NCBI RefSeq assembly: GCF_014353015.1
Contig: NZ_CP060704.1
Location: 955,001 to 1,019,000 of the forward strand
DNA from: Chitinimonas koreensis
GTDB taxonomy: Bacteria > Pseudomonadota > Gammaproteobacteria > Burkholderiales > Chitinimonadaceae
DNA: 64,000 nucleotides
Reading direction: 5' to 3'
In this document: positions 37,379 to 48,359 of the stretch, in pieces
Position numbering within the stretch: the stretch's first letter is position 1
How the letters are laid out: every line of letters begins with the position of its first letter
Notes under the pieces: generated by a model
What the model saw: only the letters and a program-made list of their open reading frames with translations
Database searches by the model: none
What the model was told of the DNA's origin: nothing
Translations under genes and position numbers: made by a program

Positions 37379-37807
37379 TCAACTGCGCGGCGCCTTGGCC
37401 TTGGCTTTCGCCTTGGCGTTCTGCTTGCCGCCGCCGGCGCGGCCGGTATCGACCTTGGCGGCGGGCTTGGCCGTCTTGTCGGCCGGCTTGGCCGGGGTCT
37501 TGCGGCCCTCGCCAGGCAACTCGAGCCTGGACTTGCCGTCCGTGATCGGGCGGTAGAGCACCAGCAGCTTGCCGATGTGCTGCACCGCGGCGCAGCCGAG
37601 CGCTTCGCAGATCTCGGCATACCAGGCTTCGCGCTGGGCGCGGTCGTCGCCGAGCACGCGCACCTTGATCAGTTCGTGGGCGTCGAGGTTCACCGCGATT
37701 TCGCGGATGACCGCATCGGTGAGACCATTGTTGCCGATCATCACCACCGGATCGAGGCCGTGGGCCTGGGCGCGCAGGTAGAGGCGCTGGTCTCGGGTCA
37801 GTTCCAT
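37379..37807 (-). CDS. yhbY: YhbY/CRM-domain RNA-binding protein with basic tail
   Basis: 142 aa. The first 97 residues are a YhbY domain (LTRDQRLYLRAQAHGLDPVVMIGNNGLTDAVIREIAVNLDAHELIKVRVLGDDR), which binds precursor 50S subunits/23S rRNA. A Lys/Ala/Pro-rich tail of about 45 residues (ending KAKAKAKAPRS) is added; E. coli YhbY stops at 97. Divergent from rlmE, the usual arrangement. Confidence 0.93.
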   Translation of the reverse strand: MELTRDQRLYLRAQAHGLDPVVMIGNNGLTDAVIREIAVNLDAHELIKVRVLGDDRAQREAWYAEICEALGCAAVQHIGKLLVLYRPITDGKSRLELPGEGRKTPAKPADKTAKPAAKVDTGRAGGGKQNAKAKAKAKAPRS

Positions 37808-37887
37808 CTGGGTAACTCCGCGAAAAAACGGCTGATTTTAGCCGAAACCGCACACGGCATAACGACTTATCGGATGTAGTCGAACCA

Positions 37888-38508
37888 ATGGCAAGAAGCA
37901 AAACCAGCAAGGCGTGGCTGCAGGAGCACGTCAACGATTCCTATGTGCAGCAGGCGCAGAAGGACGGCTACCGTGCCCGCGCGGCCTACAAGCTGCTCGA
38001 AATCGACGAAAAGGACAAGCTGCTCAAGCCCGGCCTGTGGGTCGCCGACCTCGGCGCGGCGCCGGGCAGCTGGTCGCAGGTGGCGCGGCGCAAGGTAGGC
38101 GACAGCGGCCGGGTGTTCGCGCTCGACATCCTCGAGATGGATCCGATCCATGGCGTCGAATTCATCCAGGGCGATTTCCGCGAGGATGCGGTGCTGGCGC
38201 AATTCACCGAATTGCTCGGCGGTCGTCTGGTGGACCTTGCGATCTGCGACATGGCCCCCAATATGAGTGGCATGGCGGTCACCGATCAGGCGCGCAGCTT
38301 TCTCCTGTGCGAGCTCGCGCTGGAATTCTGTCGCGACTGGTTGAAACCAGGCGGGCATTTTCTGGTCAAGACCTTCCAGGGTTCGGGATATACCGAGTAT
38401 CTGCAGCAGATGCGCGAGATGTTCCAGACCGTCACCACCCGCAAGCCGGCCGCCTCGCGCGACCGTTCGTCTGAGATCTACCTGCTGGGCAAGGGAAAAA
38501 AGCCCTGA
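37888..38508 (+). CDS. rlmE: 23S rRNA 2'-O-ribose U2552 methyltransferase
   Basis: 206 aa (E. coli RlmE/FtsJ 209). Methylates U2552 in the A-loop during late 50S assembly. Catalytic K-D-K-E set: K35, D121, K161 and E196. SAM motif DLGAAPGSWSQ at 54-64. Upstream of ftsH as in most proteobacteria. Confidence 0.97.
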   Translation: MARSKTSKAWLQEHVNDSYVQQAQKDGYRARAAYKLLEIDEKDKLLKPGLWVADLGAAPGSWSQVARRKVGDSGRVFALDILEMDPIHGVEFIQGDFREDAVLAQFTELLGGRLVDLAICDMAPNMSGMAVTDQARSFLLCELALEFCRDWLKPGGHFLVKTFQGSGYTEYLQQMREMFQTVTTRKPAASRDRSSEIYLLGKGKKP

Positions 38509-38596
38509 CTGACCAGCATTCAGCCGATAAAATCGCTCCGTACTTTCAGGCCGTCGCCGGCGCGGCCGATTCCTTCGCCGGCAAGAGGAGTGTCCC

Positions 38597-40510
<1,914 letters not shown>

Positions 40511-40524
40511 TCCGATCGATCATG

Positions 40525-40558
40525 ACGACAGCGGCTCCGCCGCTGTCGTTTCCGTTTG
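40525..40558 (+). terminator. ftsH terminator
   Basis: Stem of 11 bp (ACGACAGCGGC/GCCGCTGTCGT, loop TCC) followed by TTTCCGTTT, just before folP. It may allow partial read-through, since folP has no clear promoter of its own. Confidence 0.75.
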
Positions 40559-40564
40559 CGCCCT

Positions 40565-41440
40565 ATGTCCCGTTTGCTCCAGGCCGGCCGTTTCCAGCTC
40601 ACCCTCGACCGACCCCTGGTCATGGGTATCCTTAACCTGACTCCCGATTCGTTCTCCGACGGTGGCCGGCACGCCTCGCTCGAGGCGGCGCTGGCGCATG
40701 CGCGCCGCATGCTCGACGACGGCGCCGATCTGCTTGACGTCGGCGGCGAATCGACCCGGCCCGGTGCGGTGCGGGTCACGGTCGAGGAGGAGCTTGCGCG
40801 GGTGCTGCCGGTGTTGCGCGAGCTGGCGCGCTGGAACGTGCCGCTGTCGATCGACACCTGCAAGACCGAGGTGATGCGCGCCGCGCTCGAGCTCGGCGTC
40901 GACCTGGTCAACGACATCGCCGCGCTCGAGGCGCCCGGCGCGCTCGAGACGGTGGCGGCCAGCGGCGCGGCGGTCTGCCTGATGCACAAGCAGGGCGAGC
41001 CGCAGACCATGCAGGCGGCGCCGCACTACGACGACGTATTCGAGACGGTGTGCGCCTATCTGGCGCAGCGCCGCGAGTCGGCCCGTGCGGCCGGCATCGC
41101 CGACGCGCGTATCGTGCTCGACCCCGGCTTCGGCTTCGGCAAGACTTTCGAGCACAATCTGGCGCTGTTCCGCCGCCTGCCCGAGCTGGCTGCACGCTGT
41201 GCGCCGGTGCTGGTCGGCGTATCGCGCAAGTCCATGCTCGGCCGGTTGCTGCCGGCTTCGCGCAGCGCGGCCGAGCGCGACGCGGCGAGTGTGGCGGCTG
41301 CGCTGCTGGCGGCGCAGGCCGGCGCGTCAATCCTGCGGGTGCATGCGGTGCGTGATACCGTCGATGCGCAGAAGGTATGGCATGCGCTGGCGGCTGCAAC
41401 CGAGGCCGATTCGGCGCATGGTGAATTTCCTTACGGCTAA
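40565..41440 (+). CDS. folP: Dihydropteroate synthase
   Basis: Joins 6-hydroxymethyl-dihydropterin diphosphate with p-aminobenzoate; target of sulfonamides. 291 aa. Signatures MGILNLTPDSFSDGG, DVGGESTRPGA, SIDTCK, VNDIAALEAPG, LDPGFGFGKTFEHNL and VSRKSMLG cover the TIM-barrel pterin and PABA sites. I use the ATG at 40565 (MSRLLQAGRF). Followed by glmM, a frequent folP-glmM pair. Confidence 0.96.
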   Translation: MSRLLQAGRFQLTLDRPLVMGILNLTPDSFSDGGRHASLEAALAHARRMLDDGADLLDVGGESTRPGAVRVTVEEELARVLPVLRELARWNVPLSIDTCKTEVMRAALELGVDLVNDIAALEAPGALETVAASGAAVCLMHKQGEPQTMQAAPHYDDVFETVCAYLAQRRESARAAGIADARIVLDPGFGFGKTFEHNLALFRRLPELAARCAPVLVGVSRKSMLGRLLPASRSAAERDAASVAAALLAAQAGASILRVHAVRDTVDAQKVWHALAAATEADSAHGEFPYG

Positions 41441-41533
41441 ATTTCACTAAATTTCAATAGAATTCCACGTGATGGGCGGGCTGCCGGTCCGCCCGATCGC
41501 CGCATAGACGGCGTTACGAAGGGAGCGGTAGAT

Positions 41534-42892
41534 ATGAGCAGAAAATATTTCGGTACCGATGGGGTGCGCGGCCGGGTCGGCGACTACCCGATCACGCCGG
41601 ATTTCGCCATGCGGCTCGGCTACGCGGCCGGCAAGGTACTGGCGGCGCGGCGCGGCGACGGCACCCATGCGGCGGTGCTGATCGGCAAGGACACCCGCAT
41701 CTCGGGCTATATGCTCGAATCGGCGCTGCAGGCCGGCCTGTCGGCCGCCGGCGTCGACGTGCACCTGACCGGCCCGCTGCCCACGCCGGGCGTGGCCTAC
41801 CTGACGCGCGCGCTGCGGTTGTCGGCCGGGGTGGTGATCTCTGCCTCGCACAACCCGTTCGAAGACAACGGCATCAAGTTCTTCGGCGAAGGCGGCCTCA
41901 AGCTCGACGACGCGGTCGAGCTGGAGATCGAAGCCGAGCTCGACCAGCCGATGAGCTGCGTGGAGCCCGACAAGCTCGGCCGGGTCTGGCGGGTGGCCGA
42001 CTCGGCCGGGCGTTACATCGAATTCTGCAAGAGCACCTTCCCGAACGAGCTGGACCTGCGGGGCCTCAAGATCGTGGTCGACTGCGCGCACGGCGCCGGC
42101 TACCAGGTCGCGCCGCACGTGTTCCACGAGCTCGGCGCCGACGTGATCGCGATCGGCAACCAGCCCAACGGCCTGAACATCAACGATGGCCTCGGCGCCA
42201 CCGCGCCCGAGGCGATGCGGCAGCGCGTGTTGGCCGAGCATGCCGACTTCGGCGTCGCGCTCGACGGCGACGGCGACCGGCTGATGCTGGTCGACCGCCA
42301 CGGCAAGCTCTACGACGGCGACCAGCTGCTGTACGTGATCGCCAAGTTCCGCCACCAGCAGGGCACCTTGTCGGGCGGCGCGGTCGGCACGCTGATGTCC
42401 AATCTCGGCCTCGAGCATGCGCTGGGCCGGCTCGGCATCCCGTTCGCGCGCTCCAAGGTGGGCGACCGCTACGTGCTCGAGCTGCTCAAGAGCCGCGATT
42501 GGCTGGTCGGCGGCGAGAATTCCGGTCACCTGCTCTGCCTCGACAAGCACAGCACCGGCGATGCGCTGGTGTCGGCGCTGCAGGTGCTGGCGGCGACCCG
42601 GCTGTCGGGCCGTTCGCTGGCCGAGTTCTGCGCCGACCTGATGATCTACCCGCAGGTGCTGAAGAACGTGAAGGTGCAGAAGGGCTTCGACTTCCACGAC
42701 AACCTGGCGATCCAGGCCGCGCTGGTCGAGGCCGAGGTCGAGCTGGCCGGCCGTGGCCGCGTACTGCTGCGACCGTCGGGCACCGAGCCGGTGCTGCGGG
42801 TGATGGTCGAGGCCGACGATGCCGCGCTGACCGAGCGCTGGGCGACGCGGCTGGCCGAGGTGGTGGCCAAGCAGGCGGCCGTGGCGGCCTGA
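41534..42892 (+). CDS. glmM: Phosphoglucosamine mutase
   Basis: 452 aa. Interconverts glucosamine-6-phosphate and glucosamine-1-phosphate for UDP-GlcNAc. N-terminal YFGTDGVRGRVGDYPITP, phosphoserine S105 in SASHNP, metal-binding DGDGDR (244-249), sugar-binding GGENSGH and phosphate-binding RPSGTEPVLRVM. Typical length (E. coli 445). Confidence 0.98.
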   Translation: MSRKYFGTDGVRGRVGDYPITPDFAMRLGYAAGKVLAARRGDGTHAAVLIGKDTRISGYMLESALQAGLSAAGVDVHLTGPLPTPGVAYLTRALRLSAGVVISASHNPFEDNGIKFFGEGGLKLDDAVELEIEAELDQPMSCVEPDKLGRVWRVADSAGRYIEFCKSTFPNELDLRGLKIVVDCAHGAGYQVAPHVFHELGADVIAIGNQPNGLNINDGLGATAPEAMRQRVLAEHADFGVALDGDGDRLMLVDRHGKLYDGDQLLYVIAKFRHQQGTLSGGAVGTLMSNLGLEHALGRLGIPFARSKVGDRYVLELLKSRDWLVGGENSGHLLCLDKHSTGDALVSALQVLAATRLSGRSLAEFCADLMIYPQVLKNVKVQKGFDFHDNLAIQAALVEAEVELAGRGRVLLRPSGTEPVLRVMVEADDAALTERWATRLAEVVAKQAAVAA

Positions 42893-42915
42893 TCCGCTAC
42901 TCGCCCGGGCGGCCA

Positions 42916-42950
42916 AACAAAAAAGCGACGCATGGCGTCGCTTTTTTGTT
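42916..42950. terminator. Bidirectional terminator between glmM and pstB
   Basis: 16-bp perfect stem (AACAAAAAAGCGACGC and complement, loop ATG), with an A-run on one side and a T-run on the other, between convergent operons. Confidence 0.9.
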
Positions 42951-42999
42951 GCCTGGGGCCCTGCGATGGACGCATCGAGCGTCCCAGGGCCAGGCTATT

Positions 43000-43769
43000 T
43001 CAGCCGAACTTGCCGGTGATGTAGTCCTCGGTTTCCTTCCGGCTCGGCTTGGTGAAGATCTTGTCGGTCTCGCCGACCTCGACCAGCTCGCCCAGGTACA
43101 TATAGGCGGTGAAGTCCGATACGCGCGCCGCCTGCTGCATGTTGTGCGTCACGATGGCGATGGTGTAGTCCTGCTTGAGCTCGTGTACCAGCTCCTCGAT
43201 ATGGGCGGTCGAGATCGGGTCGAGCGCCGAGGTCGGCTCGTCCAGCAGCACGACTTCGGGCTTCACCGCCACCGCGCGGGCGATGCACAGGCGCTGCTGC
43301 TGGCCGCCCGACAGGCCGAGGCCGGATTGACGCAGCTTGTCCTTCACCTCGTTCCACAGCGCGGCCTTGGACAGCGCCCACTCGATCCGGTCGTCCATCT
43401 CGGAGCGGCCCAGATTCTCGTACAGCTTCACGCCAAAGGCGATGTTGTCGTAGATCGACATCGGGAACGGCGTCGGTTTCTGAAACACCATGCCGACCTT
43501 GGCGCGCAGCGTGTTGAGGTCGGTGCCGCGGTCGAGCACGTTCTGGCCGTTGAGCAGGATCTGACCTTCGGCGCGCAGCTTGGGGTAGAGGTCGTACATG
43601 CGGTTGAAGGTGCGCAGCAGCGTCGACTTGCCGCAGCCCGACGGACCGATGAAGGCGGTGACCTTGCGCTCGGGATGTCGAGGTTGATGTTCTTCAGCGC
43701 ATGGAAATTGCCGTAGTAGAAATTCAGGCCACGGACGGCAAGCTTGGATTGGGCGTTGGTCGAGGTCAT
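43000..43769 (-). CDS. pstB: Phosphate ABC transporter ATP-binding protein, frameshifted as sequenced
   Basis: ATPase of the high-affinity phosphate importer PstSCAB, 256 aa once one base is added. The N-terminal KLAVRGLNFYYGNFHALKNINLDIP is in one frame; from the Walker A region (GPSGCGKST on correction) onward the next frame continues through VGMVFQKPTPFPMSIYDNIAFG, LSGGQQQRLCIARA and VVLLDEPTSALDP. The break is near 43671, where CCC should be CCCC. All other parts are intact, so a base-calling error is likelier than loss of function. Last pst gene seen; no phoU follows. Confidence 0.93.
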
Positions 43770-43815
43770 GTCGTCACTTTCTGGCGAGTCGTCGAAGCGC
43801 GATCGCGTGGTCTTA

Positions 43816-44661
43816 TTACGAATGTTCTTTCCTGACCAGGGCGCGGGCCAGGATGTTGAGCGTCAGCACCGCCAGCGTCACCAGCAGGGCGCCGGCCCAG
43901 GCCAGCGTGATCCAGTTCTCGTACGGGCTCATGGCGAACTTGAAGATGGTCACCGGCAGGTTGGCCATCGGCTGGTTCATGTTGGCGCTGAAGAACTGGT
44001 TGTTGAGCGCGGTGAACAGCAGCGGCGCGGTCTCGCCCGAGATGCGCGACACCGCCAGCAGCACGCCGGTGATGACGCCGGCCTTGGCCGAGCGCAGCGT
44101 CACCGAGCTGATCACCTTCCAGCGCGGCGTGCCGAGCGCGTAGGCCGCCTCGCGCATCGCATTGGGCACCAGCTTCAGCATGTTCTCGGTGGTGCGCAGC
44201 ACGACCGGGATCACCAGGAGCGCAAGCGCGAAGCTGCCGGCCCAGCCGGAGAAGTGGCCGACATACTGGACATAGACGATCCAGACGAACAGGCCGATCA
44301 CGATCGACGGCGCGGACAGCAGGATGTCGTTGATGAAGCGCACGGTCGGCGCCAGCCAGCCGCGCTGACCGTACTCGGCCAGGTAGATGCCGGCCAGGAT
44401 GCCGATCGGCGTGCCGATCAGCGTGCCGAACAGGCCCATCAGCAGGCTGCCGAAGATGGCGTTGGCCAGGCCGCCGCCGACGCTGTCGGGGCCGGGGGTG
44501 GCGCTGGTGAAGACGTGCACGCTGAGCGCCGAGAGGCCGTTGGCGAACAGCGTGAACAGGATCCAGCCGAGCCAGAACAGGCCGAACAGCATGGCCAGCG
44601 TGGACATCGTCAGGTTGAAGCCGTTGATCAGGCGACGGCGGGTATAGATGGCGTTGTTCAT
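43816..44661 (-). CDS. pstA: Phosphate ABC transporter permease PstA
   Basis: 281 aa, six membrane helices. The EAA loop region ALGTPRWKVISSVTLRSAKAGVITGVLLAVSRISGETAPLLFTAL is typical of PstA. The N-terminus MNNAIYTRRRLINGFNLTMSTLAM fits the family. 16 bp after pstC and 46 bp before pstB. Confidence 0.96.
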   Translation of the reverse strand: MNNAIYTRRRLINGFNLTMSTLAMLFGLFWLGWILFTLFANGLSALSVHVFTSATPGPDSVGGGLANAIFGSLLMGLFGTLIGTPIGILAGIYLAEYGQRGWLAPTVRFINDILLSAPSIVIGLFVWIVYVQYVGHFSGWAGSFALALLVIPVVLRTTENMLKLVPNAMREAAYALGTPRWKVISSVTLRSAKAGVITGVLLAVSRISGETAPLLFTALNNQFFSANMNQPMANLPVTIFKFAMSPYENWITLAWAGALLVTLAVLTLNILARALVRKEHS

Positions 44662-44677
44662 CGTGGTTCCGTCCGGA

Positions 44678-45665
44678 TCAGGAGTGGCTGCCTTCGCCGC
44701 GTTGCAGGCGCAGCAGCAGCAGCTTGGAGCAAGACAGCACGACGAAGGTGATCAGGAACAGGATCAGGCCCATTTCGATCAGCGCGCCGTAGTGCAGCTC
44801 GGCGCTCGCTTCGGCGAACTCGTTGGCGAGGATCGAGGCGATCGAGTTGCCGGCGTGGAACAGCGAGGCGATCTCGTCGTAGGAATTGCCGATCACGAAG
44901 GTGACCGCCATGGTCTCGCCGAGCGCACGGCCCAGGCCGAGCATGATGCCGCCGATCACGCCGGTCTTGGTGTAGGGCAGGACCACGTTCCAGACCACTT
45001 CCCAGGTCGTGGCGCCGAGGCCGTAGGCCGATTCCTTCAGCATGGCCGGCACCACCTCGAACACGTCGCGCATCACCGAGGCGATGTAGGGGATCACCAT
45101 GATCGCCAGGATCAGGCCGGCGGTGAACATGCCGATGCCGAAGGGCGGGCCGTCGAACAGCCTGCTGATCAGCGGGATGCCGGCGGTGGCCTCGGTCAGC
45201 CAGGGCTGGATCGGCGGGATGGTGATGCCGAGCCAGGTCAGCTCCTTGCCTTCCATCAGGATCGGGCCACCACGAACAGGCCCAGATGCCGTAGATGATC
45301 GACGGGATGCCGGCCAGCAGTTCGATCGCGATGCCCAGCGGGCGGCGCAGCCAGATCGGCGACAGCTCGGTCAGGAACAGCGCGATGCCGAAGCTGATCG
45401 GCACGCCGATCAGCAGGGCGATGAAGGAAGTGATCAACGTGCCCTGGATCGGGCGCCAGGCACCGAAGTTCTCGCCGACCGGGTCCCACGACGGCGAGAA
45501 GATGAAACCGAAGCCGAAATGAGTCAGCGAATCCCAGCTGCCGTGCACCAGCGAGATGATGATGGCGGTGAGCAGCAGCAGGACCAGGATGGCGGCGGCG
45601 CGCGTCAGGTTGAAGAACAGGGTGTCGGCCAAATGAAAGCGCGAGGGGCGGGCTTGGTCGGACAT
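44678..45665 (-). CDS. pstC: Phosphate ABC transporter permease PstC, two frameshifts as sequenced
   Basis: 329 aa after adding two bases. The first part (FGIALFLTELSPIWLRRPLGIAIELLAGIPSIIYGIW) is in one frame, the short piece GLFVVA in a second, and ILMEGKELTWLG through IPYIASVMRDVFEVVPAMLKESAYGLGATTWEV in a third. The breaks are near 45268 (GGG for GGGG) and 45268-45255 (CCC for CCCC). The corrected protein follows E. coli PstC closely, so the gene is probably intact in the organism. An alternative GTG start at 45677 is possible. Confidence 0.92.
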
Positions 45666-45770
45666 GGGGTCACTCACGGCTCGTTACGAACGAATCGGCA
45701 GGAATCGGTGTTGCTCGATTCCTGCCGTTGCAGGCGGACCTGCGCCGCAGGGCGGCGCGGGGTACGCAGC

Positions 45771-46814
45771 TTACTTCACGATCGGCGCGCCGGCGTTGTC
45801 GGTGATCTGCTTCCACGACGCCTTGATCTGGGCCACGACTTCTTCCGGCATCGGGATGTAGTCGAGGTCCAGCGACATCTTGTCGCCTTCGGCGCTGTAG
45901 GCCCAGTCGAAGAACTTCAGCACTTCCTGCGCGTTGGCCGGCTTGTCCTGCTTCTTGTGCACCAGGATGAAGGTCGCGCCGACGATCGGCCACGAAGCCT
46001 TGCCCGGCTCGTTGGTGAGGATTTCGTAGAAGCCGGGAGCATTCTTCCAGTCGGCGTAGGAAGCGGCCGCCTTGAAGGCATCCTCGCTCGGCGTCACGAA
46101 GGCACCCTCCTTGTTTTGCAGGGCGACGTAGGACAGGTTGTTCTTCTTGGCGTAGGCGTACTCGACGTAGCCGATCGCGCCCTTCAGGCGCTGCACGTAG
46201 GCGGCCACGCCTTCGTTGCCCTTGCCGCCGATGCCGGCCGGCCAGGCCACCGCCGTGCCTTCGCCGACCTTGGTCTTCCACTCGGGGCTGACCTTGGACA
46301 GGTAGTTGGTGAAGATGAACGAGGTGCCCGAGCCGTCGGCGCGGCGCACGATGTTGATGGCCAGTTGCGGCAGGTTCACGCCCTTGTTCAGCGCGGCGAT
46401 CGCCGGATCGTTCCAGGACTTGATCTTGCCGAGGTAGATGTCGGCCAGCACGGCCGGGGTCAGCTTCAGCTGGCCGGCGGCGACGCCGGGCAGGTTATAG
46501 ACCGGCACCACGCCGCCCATCACGGTGGGGAACTGCTGCAGGCCGTTCTTGGCCAGGTCTTCGGGCTTCATCGGCGCGTCGGAGGCGCCGAAGTCGACCG
46601 TCTTGGCCTGGATCTGCTTGATGCCGCCGCCCGAACCGATCGACTGGTAGTTCAGGCCGGTACCGGTCTTCTGCTTGTACACCTCGGCCCACTTCGCGTA
46701 GAGCGGGTAGGGGAAGCTGGCGCCCGCGCCGGTGATGTCGGCTGCGTGGGCGTAGCCGAAACCCAGGCCCAGGATGGCGGTCGCGATCAGTTTGCGGCCA
46801 AGAGACGAGTACAT
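45771..46814 (-). CDS. pstS: Periplasmic phosphate-binding protein PstS
   Basis: 347 aa with signal peptide (MYSSLGRKLIATAILGLGFGYAHA, about 24 residues). Mature start ADITGAGASFPYPLYAKWAEVYKQKTG, phosphate-loop residues in GSGGGIKQI, DFGASDAPM and RRADGSGTSFIFTNYL. First gene of the pst operon; SD GGAGA eight bases upstream. A 29-bp inverted repeat lies 94-122 bp upstream. Confidence 0.97.
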   Translation of the reverse strand: MYSSLGRKLIATAILGLGFGYAHAADITGAGASFPYPLYAKWAEVYKQKTGTGLNYQSIGSGGGIKQIQAKTVDFGASDAPMKPEDLAKNGLQQFPTVMGGVVPVYNLPGVAAGQLKLTPAVLADIYLGKIKSWNDPAIAALNKGVNLPQLAINIVRRADGSGTSFIFTNYLSKVSPEWKTKVGEGTAVAWPAGIGGKGNEGVAAYVQRLKGAIGYVEYAYAKKNNLSYVALQNKEGAFVTPSEDAFKAAASYADWKNAPGFYEILTNEPGKASWPIVGATFILVHKKQDKPANAQEVLKFFDWAYSAEGDKMSLDLDYIPMPEEVVAQIKASWKQITDNAGAPIVK

Positions 46815-46907
46815 GCTGAGTTCTCCGTTATGGATTTGGAACCAATGCTCTGATAGGTGGAGCGAGGACGGTGCGGAAGTCGAACCGGTACTGCGATGGC
46901 GGCGATA

Positions 46908-46936
46908 GTAATGTTCGTATATTGCGGAAACATTAC
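46908..46936. promoter_or_regulatory. Inverted repeat in the pstS-tpiA divergent region
   Basis: GTAATGTT and AACATTAC separated by 13 bp, in an AT-rich patch. Possible regulator site for pstS. It is not a standard Pho box, which consists of direct 7-bp repeats (CTGTCAT type). Confidence 0.45.
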
Positions 46937-46980
46937 AACTCGGCGACATTCCGGCGCGCCGAACGGCCTCGGCCGGCGGT

Positions 46981-47009
46981 TTGACGCACCGCAAAACAGA
47001 CCGTAAAAT
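46981..47009 (+). promoter_or_regulatory. Strong sigma70 promoter of tpiA
   Basis: TTGACG at 46981-46986, a 17-bp spacer and TAAAAT at 47004-47009, about 40 bp before tpiA. Confidence 0.85.
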
Positions 47010-47046
47010 GCGCGGCCTTTGCTAAGTGGCAGATGGACGAAACGGC

Positions 47047-47769
47047 ATGCGCAAACAGGTGGTCGGCAACTGGAAGATGAACGGTTCCACCGCCGTGATC
47101 GACGAGGTGCTCGACGCCTTGAAGACCGAGCGCCACGCTGCCGACGTCTCGGTCTCCGTGCCTTATCTGTATCTTGGCGGGGCGGTGGCGAAGCTGGCCG
47201 GTACGCAGTACCGGGTCGGCGCGCAGAATGTCAGCGAGTTCGGCGACGGCGCCTATACCGGCGAAGTGTCGGCTCGCATGCTCAAGGATGTCGGCTGTTC
47301 GCTGGCGATCGTCGGGCACTCGGAGCGGCGCCGCTATTTCGCGGAGTCGGACGAGGCGGTGATCGCCAAGCTGGCGCGCTTGCTTGAGGTGGGTCTGTAT
47401 GCGGTGGTCTGCGTCGGCGAGACGTTGGCCGAGCGCGATTCAGGGCGTGCCGAGTCTCGCATCGAGGCGCAGCTCGCCAGGTTGCACACGCTGATGGCGC
47501 GTGGTGCGGGGCCGGATCGGTTCTGCATCGCCTACGAGCCGGTATGGGCGATCGGAACCGGTCGCGCGGCTTCGGGCGATCAGATCGCGGCCATGCATGA
47601 GGTCATTAAGCGTCACCTTGGAGCGTCCTATGCGGTGCTTTACGGTGGCAGTGTGAAGGCGGCGAACGCGGCGAGCATCATGGCCCTTCCGGGGGTCGAT
47701 GGGGTGCTGGTCGGCGGTGCGTCGCTGGATGCCAGGGAATTTGGCGAAATCTGCCGGGCTGCGGGCTGA
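47047..47769 (+). CDS. tpiA: Triosephosphate isomerase
   Basis: 240 aa. Catalytic K10 (GNWKMNG), H91 (IVGHSERR) and E164 (AYEPVWAIGTG), phosphate-binding YGGSVKAAN. I use the ATG at 47047; the in-frame GTG at 47026 would overlap the predicted transcript start region and add seven residues not seen in the family. secG follows after 7 bp. Confidence 0.97.
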   Translation: MRKQVVGNWKMNGSTAVIDEVLDALKTERHAADVSVSVPYLYLGGAVAKLAGTQYRVGAQNVSEFGDGAYTGEVSARMLKDVGCSLAIVGHSERRRYFAESDEAVIAKLARLLEVGLYAVVCVGETLAERDSGRAESRIEAQLARLHTLMARGAGPDRFCIAYEPVWAIGTGRAASGDQIAAMHEVIKRHLGASYAVLYGGSVKAANAASIMALPGVDGVLVGGASLDAREFGEICRAAG

Positions 47770-47776
47770 AAGCAAA

Positions 47777-48133
47777 ATGGAAGTCTTCAAGGGTTTGATC
47801 CAGATCATCAACGTGCTGTCGGCGTTGACGGTCATCGTGCTGGTGCTGCTGCAGCACGGCAAGGGCGCCGACATGGGCGCCGCGTTCGGTAGCGGCTCGT
47901 CGGGCAGCCTGTTCGGTGCTTCAGGTTCTGCAAATTTTTTGAGTAGAACCACGGCGGTCTGTGCTACAATCTTCTTCTTGACGCTGTTCATGTTGGTCAA
48001 GGTCGATGCGGGCGGTGCGGTCAAGTCCGACGGTGTAATGTCGGGCGTCGTGCAAGAACAGCAAAAGACCGACAAGCAGGGTCAGCCGGCCAAGCCGGCG
48101 CAAAACAATGGTCAGAGCAGTATCCCTAACTGA
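47777..48133 (+). CDS. secG: Preprotein translocase subunit SecG
   Basis: 118 aa, two membrane helices (about 5-25 and 57-75). HGKGADMGAAFGSGSSGSLFGASGSANFLSRTTA is the conserved cytoplasmic loop. A Gln/Lys/Pro-rich C-terminal tail of about 30 residues follows. Between tpiA and tRNA-Leu, the standard order before the nuo operon. Confidence 0.96.
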   Translation: MEVFKGLIQIINVLSALTVIVLVLLQHGKGADMGAAFGSGSSGSLFGASGSANFLSRTTAVCATIFFLTLFMLVKVDAGGAVKSDGVMSGVVQEQQKTDKQGQPAKPAQNNGQSSIPN

Positions 48134-48158
48134 TTGTTGTTCAAATATTTGGTGCGCT

Positions 48159-48242
48159 GCCGTCATGGTGGAATTGGTAGACACGCTATCTTGAGGGGTA
48201 GTGGCGAAAGCTGTGTGAGTTCGAGTCTCACTGACGGCACCA
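48159..48242 (+). tRNA. tRNA-Leu (GAG), anticodon loop one base short as sequenced
   Basis: 84 nt with encoded CCA. Acceptor stem GCCGTCA/TGACGGC, D arm with AATTGGTAGACAC, long variable arm and T arm GTGAGTTCGAGTCTCAC. The anticodon arm CTATC-TTGAGG-GGTAG has a five-base-pair stem but only six loop bases instead of seven; one more G (five rather than four) would restore the normal loop with anticodon GAG. Conserved position between secG and nuoA. Confidence 0.9.
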
Positions 48243-48359
48243 AATTCAAGTACGCCAACGCAGGTCCTTCCCGATGTCCGGGCTTGCGGTGGTTTCAATG
48301 AGGGCTAATCTCTAAGCCTTCATCAAGTCTTAAAACGTAAACCGTACCTGGGAGCTTTC

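Noticed and set aside
48284..48311. TTGCGG/TAATCT as nuo promoter
   Set aside because: Hexamers match consensus poorly and the spacer is 16 bp; not enough to call.
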